Below are positions 27,414 through 36,407 of a stretch of 64,000 bases of DNA, piece after piece. The DNA comes from Chryseobacterium sp. ISL-6 (lineage in GTDB: Bacteria; Bacteroidota; Bacteroidia; Flavobacteriales; Weeksellaceae). The stretch is from NCBI RefSeq assembly GCF_018613715.1, contig NZ_JAGGPT010000001.1:857919-921918 (forward strand), in the 5' to 3' direction. Both the position numbers and the translations under genes were made by a program. Within the stretch, counting starts at the first letter, position 1; each line of letters begins with the position of its first letter. The notes under the pieces are model-generated. The model had not been told where the DNA came from. It did not search any database and saw nothing but the letters and a program-made list of their open reading frames with translations.

Positions 27414-27445
27414 CAAATTTATGCAATCGATTGCTCAAATTCAAC
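27414..27445 (-). promoter_or_regulatory. Candidate GH28-operon promoter with operator between -33 and -7
   Basis: On the minus strand a TAAATTTG (27414-27421) fits the Bacteroidota -7 consensus TAnnTTTG exactly. Twenty bases upstream is GTTG (27442-27445), three of four bases of the -33 element TTTG. The LacI-type operator fills the spacer. A repressor bound there would block sigma factor access. Confidence 0.5.
27422..27435. promoter_or_regulatory. LacI-type operator in the divergent GH28/xylB gap
   Basis: TGCAATCGATTGCT matches 13 of 14 consensus bases. It is 306 bases upstream of the GH28 start and 218 bases upstream of the xylB start, so it may serve either or both. Confidence 0.7.
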
Positions 27446-27652
27446 TTTACGAATCAATTTTGGGAGCAATATAGAATAGATTTATCAGTTATGCTTATAG
27501 AAAACCCATGTTTATAATAAGAGATTAAATCCGTAAATAACTGATATTGAAGCACTCAACCATCCGAAACCATATAATTTATTAAATTTTCAAAAATAAA
27601 TCAAATATTGTATAAAATTACTATTTTTAAATCCCTACAATTATTAACTACA

Positions 27653-29140
27653 ATGAAATTTATAGGATATGATGTCGGAAGCTCATCAATAAAAGCTTCT
27701 ATCGTAGATAACAAAGGTAGATTAATTGCTCATGCCAAATATCCGGAAAATGAGATGTCTATTGATTCACCAAAAATTGGTTGGGCAGAACAAAATCCTG
27801 AAGAATGGTGGCAGAATTTACGGATACTGACTCAAAAGATAATTGCAGAGAGCCATATCGACAAAAATGAAATCAAAGGCATTGGAATTTCGTACCAGAT
27901 GCATGGCCTCGTATTGGTGGATAATAACAGGAAGGTTCTCCGGCCCTCTATAATCTGGTGCGACAGTCGTGCAGTTGAAGTTGGTGATTCCGTTTTTCAG
28001 GAAATTGGTAAAGAAATATGTATGAAAGAATTACTAAATTCTCCTGGAAATTTTACCGCTTCAAAGTTAAAGTGGGTACAGGAAAATGAGCCTGAAGTCT
28101 ATGAAAAAATCTGGAAATTTATGCTTCCGGGAGATTTTATCGCTCTTAAATTAAGTGGAGAGGCCACCACTTCCATCACCGGGCTTTCCGAAAGCATTCT
28201 TTGGGACTTTGAGAGAAATGAAGTTTCCAAAACAATGCTTACTCACTTAGGCATTGATCAATCGCTGGTTTCTGATGTAGTTGAAAACTTCAAAATACAG
28301 TGTACTGTTTCGCAGCAAGGTGCTGAGGAAAGTGGCTTACCTGTAGGAATTCCTATTTTTTACCGTGCAGGAGATCAACCCAATAATGCATTAGCACTTA
28401 ATGTGATGAATCCAGGCGAGATAGCTGCTACAGGAGGAACATCCGGAGTTGTATATGGTGTTACAGACACAATACAATCCAACGAACCTGTGCGTGTCAA
28501 TAATTTTGCGCATATTAATCACACCAAAGAAACCCCAAGAATTGGAAAAATGCTTTGTTTAAACGGTGCAGGTATTCAATATAGCTGGCTTCGCCACCAG
28601 GTGGATCAGAAAAGACATTCTTATCATGATCTGAATGCAATTGCCTCTGAAATTCCTATAGGATCAGATGGAATTATTGTACTCCCTTTTGGGAATGGTG
28701 CCGAAAGGGTGTTAAATAATAGGGATATCGGTGCATCTGTTTTTAATCTCAATTTTAACCGTCATAAAAGTGAGCACTTATTCAGAGCAGGTTTGGAAGG
28801 TATCGCTTATTCTTTTGTGTATGGAACAAATATTCTATTATCGGATGGGTTGCAAAATGGAATTATTAAAGCTGGTGGGGATAATTTATTCCGTTCATCC
28901 TTATTTACACAGTCGATTTCTTCGTTACTGAATACTGAAATCAGGATTATTGATTCTACAGGGTCTACTGGTGCAGCCAGAGCTGCTGCTATGGGAGCTG
29001 GAGCATTTGATAGTTTTGATGATATACTTAGTAATAAAGATATTTTAAAAAGCTATTATCCTGAGCACATCTATTATGATCAATATAAAGAAAGCTATGA
29101 AAGATGGAAAACAAAATTATTACAAATTTTAAATAATTAA
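27653..29140 (+). CDS. xylB: Xylulokinase
   Basis: The start is placed at the ATG at 27653, giving 495 residues that begin with the family's MKFIGYDVGSSSIKASIVD, the first ATP-binding loop. An upstream TTG at 27608 would add 15 residues without homology. Visible xylulokinase features are IGWAEQNPEEWW, ISYQMHGLVLVD, PSIIWCDSRAVE, GNFTASKLKWVQENEPEVY, AGDQPNNALALNVMNPGEIAATGGTSG and AGGDNLFRSSLFTQSIS. It phosphorylates D-xylulose to xylulose-5-phosphate. It is followed within 75 bases by xylA, with an operator in between. Confidence 0.92.
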   Translation: MKFIGYDVGSSSIKASIVDNKGRLIAHAKYPENEMSIDSPKIGWAEQNPEEWWQNLRILTQKIIAESHIDKNEIKGIGISYQMHGLVLVDNNRKVLRPSIIWCDSRAVEVGDSVFQEIGKEICMKELLNSPGNFTASKLKWVQENEPEVYEKIWKFMLPGDFIALKLSGEATTSITGLSESILWDFERNEVSKTMLTHLGIDQSLVSDVVENFKIQCTVSQQGAEESGLPVGIPIFYRAGDQPNNALALNVMNPGEIAATGGTSGVVYGVTDTIQSNEPVRVNNFAHINHTKETPRIGKMLCLNGAGIQYSWLRHQVDQKRHSYHDLNAIASEIPIGSDGIIVLPFGNGAERVLNNRDIGASVFNLNFNRHKSEHLFRAGLEGIAYSFVYGTNILLSDGLQNGIIKAGGDNLFRSSLFTQSISSLLNTEIRIIDSTGSTGAARAAAMGAGAFDSFDDILSNKDILKSYYPEHIYYDQYKESYERWKTKLLQILNN

Positions 29141-29151
29141 TTAAATTCTTG

Positions 29152-29185
29152 ATTCATTTAATGCAATCGATTGCATTAAATGAAT
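29152..29185. promoter_or_regulatory. 34-bp perfect palindrome with the consensus operator, upstream of xylA
   Basis: The consensus TGCAATCGATTGCA is intact at 29162-29175 and the symmetry extends to 17-base arms (29152-29185) without a mismatch. It lies between xylB and xylA. An in-frame ATG for xylA at 29180 falls inside it, which argues for the ATG at 29216 as the true start. Confidence 0.8.
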
Positions 29186-29215
29186 ACAATAAATTTTAAA
29201 CTAAAAAACAGATCA

Positions 29216-30544
29216 ATGGCAATTACAACAGGCAACAAAGAGTATTTTAAAGGAATCGGAAAAATCCAGTTTGAAGGAAAGAAATCTGATAATCCCCTGG
29301 CATTTAAATATTATGATGAAAACAAAGTAGTTCGTGGAAAGACCATGAAAGAATATTTCAAATTTGCTACAGCTTATTGGCATACATTCTGTGCCACAGG
29401 AGGAGATCCTTTTGGGGTGGGAACGCAACATTTTGACTGGCTCACAGCATCAGATGCAAAACAAAGAGCTGTCGAAAAAATGGATGCAGCCTTCGAATTT
29501 TTCACAAAATTAGGTGTTCCTTACTACTGTTTCCATGATTATGATTTAATTGATGAGGCAGGAAATTTCAAAGAGTCAACAAAAAGATTAGAATTTATAA
29601 CAGATTATGCCAAAGAAAAGCAGTCAGCTTCAGGGATAAAATTATTATGGGGAACTTCGAACTGTTTTTCTAACCCCAGATTCATGAATGGTGCTGCAAC
29701 AAATCCTTCTTTTGATGTGTTAGCCTACGCTGGAGGACAGGTAAAAAATGCTTTGGATGCAACTATTAAATTAAGTGGTGAAAATTACGTTTTTTGGGGT
29801 GGTCGCGAAGGCTATATGTCATTATTGAATACCAATATGAAACGTGAGCAGGAGCATATGGCAAAATTTTTACATATGGCAAAAGATTATGCTCGTTCCC
29901 AAGGATTTAAAGGAACATTTTTCATCGAACCCAAACCAATGGAACCTACAAAACACCAATATGATTTTGATGCAGCAACATGTTTAAATTTCCTTCGTCA
30001 ATATGATCTGTTGGCTGACTTTAAACTGAATATTGAAGTGAACCATGCTACTTTAGCACAACATACATTCGAACATGAGCTGCAGGTTGCTGCAGATAAC
30101 AATGTACTGGGAAGCATTGACGCCAATCGCGGAGATTATCAGAACGGCTGGGATACAGACCAATTTCCTGTTGATTTATATGAAATGACTCAGGCGATGT
30201 TGGTGATCATCCAGGCTGGAGGTCTTCAGGGGGGAGGTGTAAATTTCGATGCTAAGATCAGAAGAAATTCTACGGATCTGGAGGATATTTTCATCGCTCA
30301 TATCAGTGGAATGGACAATTTTGCAAGAGCTTTTATGGCAGCCGATACTATTTTAGAAAAATCAAAGTATTCCGAAATCAGAAAAAATAGATATTCATCA
30401 TTCGATGGCGGTAAAGGGAAAGATTTTGAAGAAGGAAAATTATCACTTGCTGATCTGGCTTCACATGCTGAAGGACTTGGAGAAGTAGGCAGAGAAAGTG
30501 GTAAACAGGAATATCTGGAGAGCTTGATTAATCAATATTTATAA
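29216..30544 (+). CDS. xylA: Xylose isomerase
   Basis: The start is placed at 29216 ([24 protein letters not shown]), giving 442 residues, the usual length for class II xylose isomerases. The alternative ATG at 29180 lies within a palindromic operator. Metal-binding and catalytic segments are visible: [80 protein letters not shown] and [13 protein letters not shown]. It converts D-xylose to D-xylulose. It lies between xylB and the symporter gene. Confidence 0.95.
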   Translation: MAITTGNKEYFKGIGKIQFEGKKSDNPLAFKYYDENKVVRGKTMKEYFKFATAYWHTFCATGGDPFGVGTQHFDWLTASDAKQRAVEKMDAAFEFFTKLGVPYYCFHDYDLIDEAGNFKESTKRLEFITDYAKEKQSASGIKLLWGTSNCFSNPRFMNGAATNPSFDVLAYAGGQVKNALDATIKLSGENYVFWGGREGYMSLLNTNMKREQEHMAKFLHMAKDYARSQGFKGTFFIEPKPMEPTKHQYDFDAATCLNFLRQYDLLADFKLNIEVNHATLAQHTFEHELQVAADNNVLGSIDANRGDYQNGWDTDQFPVDLYEMTQAMLVIIQAGGLQGGGVNFDAKIRRNSTDLEDIFIAHISGMDNFARAFMAADTILEKSKYSEIRKNRYSSFDGGKGKDFEEGKLSLADLASHAEGLGEVGRESGKQEYLESLINQYL

Positions 30545-30561
30545 TTAAAACTAATGAAATT

Positions 30562-31983
30562 ATGCAAATAATAGATTCCGGTCCGCAATATTCTTCAGGA
30601 TCTAAGGCGGAAATCAATATGGTGTATGTTACTATGCTTACACTAGTAGCCACTTTGGGCGGGCTTTTGTTTGGTTATGATACGGCAGTGATTTCAGGAG
30701 CAGAAAAATCAATACAAGAACATTTAGTTACTCCTCTGGGATTAAGCTCATTGGCACATGGAGCCACCATTTCCAGTGCTTTAATCGGATGTATAATCGG
30801 AGGAGCAATTTCAGGACTTATCTCCACACGGTTAGGCAGGAAGAAAGCTTTAATGCTTGCTGCATTTCTGTTTTTTATAAGTGCTTTGGGAGCTGCCTAT
30901 CCAGAGTTTTTATTCTTTAAGAAAGGAGAAACTTCGATGGGTGTTTTATTGGCTTTCAATCTTTACAGAATTATAGGTGGGATTGGAGTCGGTCTTGCTT
31001 CAGCAGTATGTCCAATGTATATTGGGGAAATTGCACCAGCTGAAATTCGTGGAAGACTGGTTTCTTTAAATCAGTTTGCCATCATTTTCGGAATGCTTGT
31101 TGTGTATTTTGTCAATTGGGGAATTGCTGACGGGAAAAGTATTGAATGGATCAACCAGATCGGTTGGAGATATATGTTTTTATCACTAACCATCCCGGCT
31201 GCCTTATTTGGAATTTTATTATTTCTTGTTCCGGAAACGCCACGCTATCTCACTTTTATCAATAAAGACGAGGAGGCACTTAAAATTTTAACAAAAATAA
31301 ACGGCCAGGAACGTGGAAAAGAAATATTTTCGGAAATAAAAGGGACTGTTGCAGAACATAAAAGTGACATTTTTTCTTTTGGAAAAACAGTAATCATTAT
31401 TGGAATTTTACTTTCCGTTTTTCAGCAGTTTGTAGGGATTAATGTAGCTCTTTATTATGCACCCCGTATTTTCGAAAGCATGGGTGTTCATAAGGATGCC
31501 TCTATGCTGCAGACTGTAGTGATGGGACTGGTGAATGTAGTTTTTACAGTTATTGCAATTTTTACTGTCGATGAATGGGGAAGAAAACCTCTTCTCATTA
31601 TTGGATCAGTAGGTATGGCCATAGGCATGTTTGCGATTGCTATTTTTTCCTATTTCCATATCATTGGTATTGCCACTTTGATATTTATCATTGTTTATAC
31701 TGCTTCTTTTATGATGTCGTGGGGGCCGATATGCTGGGTTCTGATTTCTGAGATTTTTCCGAATAAAATAAGGGGAAGTGCAATAGCTATTGCCGTAGCG
31801 GCACAATGGGCAGCTAACTATCTTATTTCATCTACCTATCCTTTTATGATGGAGTTCAGCGGAGCTTTTACTTATGGATTTTATGGAGTAATGAGTGTTC
31901 TTTCTCTTCTTTTCGTTTGGAAATGGGTCCCGGAAACCAAGAGTAAATCGCTAGAAGAAATAGAGAAAATATGGCAAAAATAA
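30562..31983 (+). CDS. xylE: MFS sugar/H+ symporter, XylE type
   Basis: This 473-residue protein has about twelve membrane segments and the sugar-porter motifs: GGLLFGYDTAVISGAEKS in the first helix, STRLGRKKAL in the loop after the second, PETPRYLTF at the end of the first half, VDEWGRKPLLIIG in the second half, and PETKSKSLEEIE at the C-terminus. The QQFVGINVALYYAPRIFE segment is the substrate-binding helix of this family. Its place 17 bases after xylA makes D-xylose the likely substrate, though arabinose or glucose cannot be ruled out. Confidence 0.9.
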   Translation: MQIIDSGPQYSSGSKAEINMVYVTMLTLVATLGGLLFGYDTAVISGAEKSIQEHLVTPLGLSSLAHGATISSALIGCIIGGAISGLISTRLGRKKALMLAAFLFFISALGAAYPEFLFFKKGETSMGVLLAFNLYRIIGGIGVGLASAVCPMYIGEIAPAEIRGRLVSLNQFAIIFGMLVVYFVNWGIADGKSIEWINQIGWRYMFLSLTIPAALFGILLFLVPETPRYLTFINKDEEALKILTKINGQERGKEIFSEIKGTVAEHKSDIFSFGKTVIIIGILLSVFQQFVGINVALYYAPRIFESMGVHKDASMLQTVVMGLVNVVFTVIAIFTVDEWGRKPLLIIGSVGMAIGMFAIAIFSYFHIIGIATLIFIIVYTASFMMSWGPICWVLISEIFPNKIRGSAIAIAVAAQWAANYLISSTYPFMMEFSGAFTYGFYGVMSVLSLLFVWKWVPETKSKSLEEIEKIWQK

Positions 31984-32161
31984 ACTTTGCTAGACATTTT
32001 TTTAATTACAATTTTCTACTTCTTTGTTTTTAACAAAATTATTATAATATGATTATTTAATCCATGATAGTCTATGGAATAGTTTAATTTTATTTTAAGT
32101 ATAAAATACATTTTATTTCCTAGTGATTAGACATAATTTGATTAAATTTACGTCAACGATG

Positions 32162-32178
32162 TATATCATTTTGATATA
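32162..32178. promoter_or_regulatory. Palindrome TATATCA-TTT-TGATATA upstream of the LacI gene
   Basis: Seven-base arms lie 26 bases upstream of the regulator start. It does not share the TGCAATCGATTGCA consensus. It could be the site of another regulator or part of the promoter. Confidence 0.4.
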
Positions 32179-32204
32179 GAAAAAACAGCAGAAAAAAAAC
32201 ATTT

Positions 32205-33233
32205 ATGAATAAAAAAAGTGCCACAATATATGACATTTCAAAGAAGCTTAATGTGAGTGTGGCTACTGTTTCCAGAGCACTTAATGATCATCCGAGAATC
32301 AGCCAGGCAACAAAAGATTTGGTAAAGAAAACCGCTAAAGAAATGAATTATAAGCAGAATAATCTTGCCAAAGCTCTTAAAAGCGGAGAAACAAAAAACG
32401 TAGGGATTATTGTTCCTTATATCAATACTAATTTTTTCTCATCTGTAATTCGCGGCATTGAAGAAGAACTTTCTCCACATGGTTACCATGTAATCATCTG
32501 TCAGAGTCATGAAGATGTTACTATTGAAAAAAGACATCTCAATACTTTATTGAATGCCCAGGTAGATGGAATATTTATGTCTGTTTCAAAAACAACCATT
32601 AATACGGAGCATATTCAGAGTATTTTAGATACCAGCAATACGCCGATTATATTCTTTGACAGGAAAAAAGATATTCCGGGAATAAGTACAGTAACAATTG
32701 ATGACTACCGTGGTGGTTATATGGCGACAGAACATCTGATCAAAGAAGGATATAAAAATATTTGTCATTTTGCCGGAGATCTTAACCTTGAGATCTATCA
32801 AAACCGTCTTAACGGTTATAAACAGGCATTAATTGACCATAAGTTCCAAATAAAAGAAGATAATATCATTTCTACCGGAAGTGCAATTGATGCAGGAATT
32901 GATGCTATTAAAAAACTATGGGACAAAAAGTCGGTTCCAGATGCTATCTTTTCTTCCAGTGACTTTGCTGCATTGGGAGCCTGTCAGGAATTAAAAAAAC
33001 GCAAAATAAAAATTCCTGAAGAAGTTGCGGTTATAGGATTTTCTAATGAGCCCTTTACTCAGTTTATGGAGCTTCCAATGAGTTCCGTAGACCAAACTCC
33101 ACTCATAATGGGAAAAATGGCAGGACAGGTATTTATTGAAAGTGTAAAAGAAAATGGATCAGGTGTTTCCATAGAAAAAAAGGTGGTTTTAGCACCTCAG
33201 CTCTATATCAGAAAATCTTCTAAAAGGAAATAG
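32205..33233 (+). CDS. LacI-family transcriptional regulator
   Basis: This 342-residue protein begins with a LacI helix-turn-helix (about residues 5-55: ATIYDISKKLNVSVATVSRALNDHPRISQATKDLVKKTAKEM with hinge NLAKALKSGETKNVG). The rest is the periplasmic-binding-like effector domain (VGIIVPYINTNFFSSVIRGIEEEL, IFFDRKKDIPGISTVTIDDYRGGYMATEHL, FSSSDFAALGACQELKKRKIKIPEEVAVIGFSNEP). It is the only LacI-type gene in the window, 221 bases downstream of the xylose genes. Eight copies of a CG-centred 14-bp palindrome in the window are its likely operators. The effector could be a xylose- or uronate-derived sugar. This is inference. Confidence 0.9.
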   Translation: MNKKSATIYDISKKLNVSVATVSRALNDHPRISQATKDLVKKTAKEMNYKQNNLAKALKSGETKNVGIIVPYINTNFFSSVIRGIEEELSPHGYHVIICQSHEDVTIEKRHLNTLLNAQVDGIFMSVSKTTINTEHIQSILDTSNTPIIFFDRKKDIPGISTVTIDDYRGGYMATEHLIKEGYKNICHFAGDLNLEIYQNRLNGYKQALIDHKFQIKEDNIISTGSAIDAGIDAIKKLWDKKSVPDAIFSSSDFAALGACQELKKRKIKIPEEVAVIGFSNEPFTQFMELPMSSVDQTPLIMGKMAGQVFIESVKENGSGVSIEKKVVLAPQLYIRKSSKRK

Positions 33234-33258
33234 CTTTAAAGCCTCTATTTTCTCCAAA

Positions 33259-33299
33259 ATAACAAAAGAGTTCAATACTATATTGAACTCTTTTGTTAT
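33259..33299. terminator. Bidirectional terminator between lacI and uxaA
   Basis: Perfect 19-bp arms (33259-33277 and 33281-33299) with a three-base loop (CTA) lie between the convergent lacI and uxaA genes. It should end transcripts from both sides. Confidence 0.85.
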
Positions 33300-33320
33300 C
33301 TATTATTTACAATTAAAATT

Positions 33321-34934
33321 TTATAAAGAAACTCCCCTTCTCCAGGGAATAAAATCATTCTGATTTAAAATAGCAGCTTTTGTTTTTACTTCACCACTGG
33401 CTACTTCAATTATAAATTCTAATAATTCTTCAGCTTTTTCATCAATTGTTTTTTCACCGGTAATTATGTCTCCGGTGTTAAAGTCGATGATATCGGGCAT
33501 CCTTTCAGAAAGTGATGTATTGGAAGAAATTTTAACAACAGGTACAACAGGGTTTCCAGTAGGCGTTCCGAGACCTGTAGTAAATAAAACCATATTTGAA
33601 CCGGATCCCACAAGTGCTGTGGTACATTCTACATCATTTCCGGGAGTACATAATAAATTCAGCCCCGGTTTTTCAATATACTCTGTGAAATCAAGAACAT
33701 CCTGAATCGGAGATGAACCTCCTTTTTTAGCTGCTCCTGCTGATTTCATAGCATCTGTTATCAATCCATCTTTAATATTTCCAGGTGAAGGATTCATATC
33801 AAAGCCTGATCCTGCAGCAACAACTGATTTTTCAAAATCCTGCATTAATGTTAAAAATCTTTCAGCATCTTTTTCATTCACACAACGGTTAACCAGCTCC
33901 TGCTCTACTCCACACAGTTCGGGAAATTCGGAAAGAATGGTGGAACCACCGATTCCGGCCATTAAATCTGATAATTGTCCTAAAACCGGATTCGCGGAAA
34001 TCCCTGAGAAACCATCTGAGCCGCCACATTCCAATCCCAGAACAAGTTTTGAAAGAGGTGCGGGCAACCTTTGGATTTCATTGGCCTGTTTTATTGCTTC
34101 ATAAGAATCTTTGATGATACCATTCAGCATTTCATCTATAGTTCCTGATTTTTGTTGTTCGTAAACAATAATAGGCTTTTTGTTATCCGGACTTATTTTT
34201 TCTAAAGCTTCTTTAAATAAATCAACCTGTAAATTCTGGCACCCAAGACTCAAAACGGTAGCTCCGGCTACGTTCGGATTTTTAACATAGCCTGCCAATA
34301 GTCGCCCCAAAGCTTCTGCATCCTGACGAATACCACCACAACCACCCTGATGGGTGATAAATTTAACATCAATATTTTTAAAAATCCGCGAGTCCTTTTC
34401 ATCTTCAATAGCAGTTTCAGTTTCAGAGTTATTCACCAATGATCTTAATAATAACTGATGCTTTGTTACTTTTTCAAACAAAAGCTCTTTTTCAAAAACT
34501 TCCTTTAAGATTTCGATATTTCTGTTTTCACAAAAAACCAGTGGAAAGAAAAGCCATACATTAGATGTCCCAACCTGTCCGTCTTCTCTATGATAACCAT
34601 TGAATGTTTTGTCTTTCCATTTTTCAATATCCGGAGCGGTCCATGGAGTTATTTCCGTTTTCCCTTCAACTTTTGCACTTTGATGTTTTACATTTTCCGT
34701 AGTGATAACTTCACCTTTCTGAATAGGAAGGTTGGCTTTTCCCACGAGAACACCATACATAATGATCGCATCTCCAATTGCAAGATCTTCGGTCACGAAT
34801 TTATGTTTTGCCTTTGTATTTTTTACAATATCATAAGTAAGATTACCCAAAGTAACAGTTTCCCCCTCCGTTAAATCTACCAACGCCACTGCTACATTAT
34901 CCACGGGATTTACTTTCAGTACTTTCTTTTGCAT
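33321..34934 (-). CDS. uxaA: Altronate dehydratase (single-chain, SAF domain plus catalytic domain)
   Basis: This 537-residue protein holds an N-terminal SAF-like domain (about 1-90: VAVALVDLTEGETVTLG, DAIIMYGVLVGKANLPIQKGEVIT) and a C-terminal altronate dehydratase domain (FITHQGGCGGIRQDAEALGRLLAGY, NPNVAGATVLSLGCQNLQ, LGLECGGSDGFSGISANP, NPSPGNIKDGLITDAMKSAG, GGSSPIQDVLDF, LLCTPGNDVECTTALVGSG). The Cys and acidic residues expected to hold the metal are in place. It converts D-altronate to 2-keto-3-deoxygluconate in the galacturonate pathway. It is the last gene of the kduI operon, seven bases after uxaB. Confidence 0.95.
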   Translation of the reverse strand: MQKKVLKVNPVDNVAVALVDLTEGETVTLGNLTYDIVKNTKAKHKFVTEDLAIGDAIIMYGVLVGKANLPIQKGEVITTENVKHQSAKVEGKTEITPWTAPDIEKWKDKTFNGYHREDGQVGTSNVWLFFPLVFCENRNIEILKEVFEKELLFEKVTKHQLLLRSLVNNSETETAIEDEKDSRIFKNIDVKFITHQGGCGGIRQDAEALGRLLAGYVKNPNVAGATVLSLGCQNLQVDLFKEALEKISPDNKKPIIVYEQQKSGTIDEMLNGIIKDSYEAIKQANEIQRLPAPLSKLVLGLECGGSDGFSGISANPVLGQLSDLMAGIGGSTILSEFPELCGVEQELVNRCVNEKDAERFLTLMQDFEKSVVAAGSGFDMNPSPGNIKDGLITDAMKSAGAAKKGGSSPIQDVLDFTEYIEKPGLNLLCTPGNDVECTTALVGSGSNMVLFTTGLGTPTGNPVVPVVKISSNTSLSERMPDIIDFNTGDIITGEKTIDEKAEELLEFIIEVASGEVKTKAAILNQNDFIPWRRGVSL

Positions 34935-34940
34935 AATTTC

Positions 34941-36407
34941 TTAAGAATTAAATTTGATAAAGTTTTTATAAGCAGTTTCAATATCATTATGATCGATTTC
35001 CCATAATGCTTTTGCTACCGCTGATTTTAAACCCTGAACTTTAGTAAGATCAATATCCCAGAAATGAGTTTCACTAAGTGCCAATTCAGCAACTATCTCA
35101 TAATCTTCATTTTTCCAGATTTCTTTGAATCTGTTTATAATGAATTCCTCATCGTTCAACGGCAGTGTTTTTTCACCATAACTTCCCTGATAGAATCTGA
35201 TTAAACTCGCTAAAGAAAAAATTAGGTTCAACGGTAATCTGTTATTGATCTCAAAATATTTTAAGATACTCGGAACAATTCTCACTTTAAATTTAGAAAC
35301 AAAATATAAAGCGATACTTGCCTGATAATGCTTGATGAAAGGATTTCTGAACCGGTCGAAAACCTCTTCTGCAAATTCTTTCAATTCAATTTCATCTAAC
35401 CCTAAAGTAGGATTAACTTCATTTGATATAGTTTCGGTTAAAAATCGGCCTATAAACTCATCATCTATAGATTCTTTTACCGTCTCCTTGCCAGATAAAA
35501 TAGCTGGAGCTAACATCAAACTGTGGCCTCCGTTCAGTATCCTGACTTTTCTTAAACGGTATGGCTGGATATCATCTACCACCAATATCTGTTCGTCAAT
35601 TTTATCAAAAGGAATTCTCTCCTTCAAATTTCCAGCATCCTGGATCACCCAAAGCAAAAATATTTCTGAGACCACCATCATCTGATCTTCGTAATCCAAT
35701 TGACTTTCGTAAGTTTCTAAATCATCCTTTGGATATCCTGGAACAATTCGGTCCACCAATGTATTGTGAAAATAATTATTTTGTTCAATCCATTTTATAA
35801 AACCTTCTCCTAAATTCCATAGATCAGCATACTTTAAAACAATTTTTTTTAAAGCAAATGCATTATCTTCAATCAGTTCGCAAGGAATAATCCGAAGTCC
35901 TTTTTCTGTATCTCCGCTGAAATATTTAAATCTTTCATGAAGTAAAACGGTTAATTTTGCGGGAAAATTCTTGTGTGGTCCTTGATAACCGGTTTCCGAT
36001 TCATCATATGTGATTCCTGTCTCTGTCGTATTTGAAAAAATAAATTCTAATTCTTCTTCTTTTGCCAGTGCTAAGAATTCATCATAATTTGTATAAGGAT
36101 TGATCGATTTTTGAATCGCAGAAACCACCTGTTTGGTATCAATAATTTTTCCTTTTTTTACTCCTCTTGAGAAAAGTGTATATAAATTACCCTGTTCTTC
36201 CAGTTTATGAACAGCCCCCCCCACTGTGGGCTGAACATTTACTATTCCAGCATTAAAATCTTTCTCTTTATTTAACTTATCAATTACGTAATCTGTAAAT
36301 CCCCGCATGAAATTTCCACCTCCAAACTGTACAATCTTTATAGGAAGTTTTTCTTGAGAATCCAGCAATTCACGGTTTAATTTTTGTTTTAACTGTCTTT
36401 CCATCAT
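34941..36407 (-). CDS. uxaB: Tagaturonate reductase
   Basis: This 488-residue NAD-dependent polyol dehydrogenase has the family's nucleotide-binding start (PIKIVQFGGGNFMRGFTDYVID), IIPCELIEDNAFALKKIVLKYADLW, TLVDRIVPGYPKDD and the catalytic segment KVRILNGGHSLMLAPAILSG with the Lys/Asn/His cluster. It reduces D-tagaturonate to D-altronate. By fold alone fructuronate reductase (uxuB) is possible, but the neighbours uxaC and uxaA support tagaturonate. Two ATG codons stand in a row at the start, and the first overlaps the end of the transporter gene by one base. Confidence 0.9.
   Translation of the reverse strand: MMERQLKQKLNRELLDSQEKLPIKIVQFGGGNFMRGFTDYVIDKLNKEKDFNAGIVNVQPTVGGAVHKLEEQGNLYTLFSRGVKKGKIIDTKQVVSAIQKSINPYTNYDEFLALAKEEELEFIFSNTTETGITYDESETGYQGPHKNFPAKLTVLLHERFKYFSGDTEKGLRIIPCELIEDNAFALKKIVLKYADLWNLGEGFIKWIEQNNYFHNTLVDRIVPGYPKDDLETYESQLDYEDQMMVVSEIFLLWVIQDAGNLKERIPFDKIDEQILVVDDIQPYRLRKVRILNGGHSLMLAPAILSGKETVKESIDDEFIGRFLTETISNEVNPTLGLDEIELKEFAEEVFDRFRNPFIKHYQASIALYFVSKFKVRIVPSILKYFEINNRLPLNLIFSLASLIRFYQGSYGEKTLPLNDEEFIINRFKEIWKNEDYEIVAELALSETHFWDIDLTKVQGLKSAVAKALWEIDHNDIETAYKNFIKFNS

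Larger units (their letters stand above)
27117..27652. other. 536-base divergent regulatory gap (GH28 and xylB)
   Basis: This gap separates two divergently transcribed units, the RG-I operon and the xylose operon. It holds a LacI-type operator at 27422-27435 and, on the minus strand, a Bacteroidota promoter-like TAAATTTG at 27414-27421. No coding sequence was recognised. Confidence 0.6.

Noticed and set aside
29180..29215. Upstream ATG for xylA adding 12 residues
   Set aside because: The codon lies within the 34-bp palindrome and the added residues do not fit the family start. The ATG at 29216 gives the usual length.
35332..35685. 117-residue plus-strand open frame inside uxaB
   Set aside because: It is a mirror frame of the strongly supported tagaturonate reductase gene, with Ser/Ile-rich composition typical of antisense reading.
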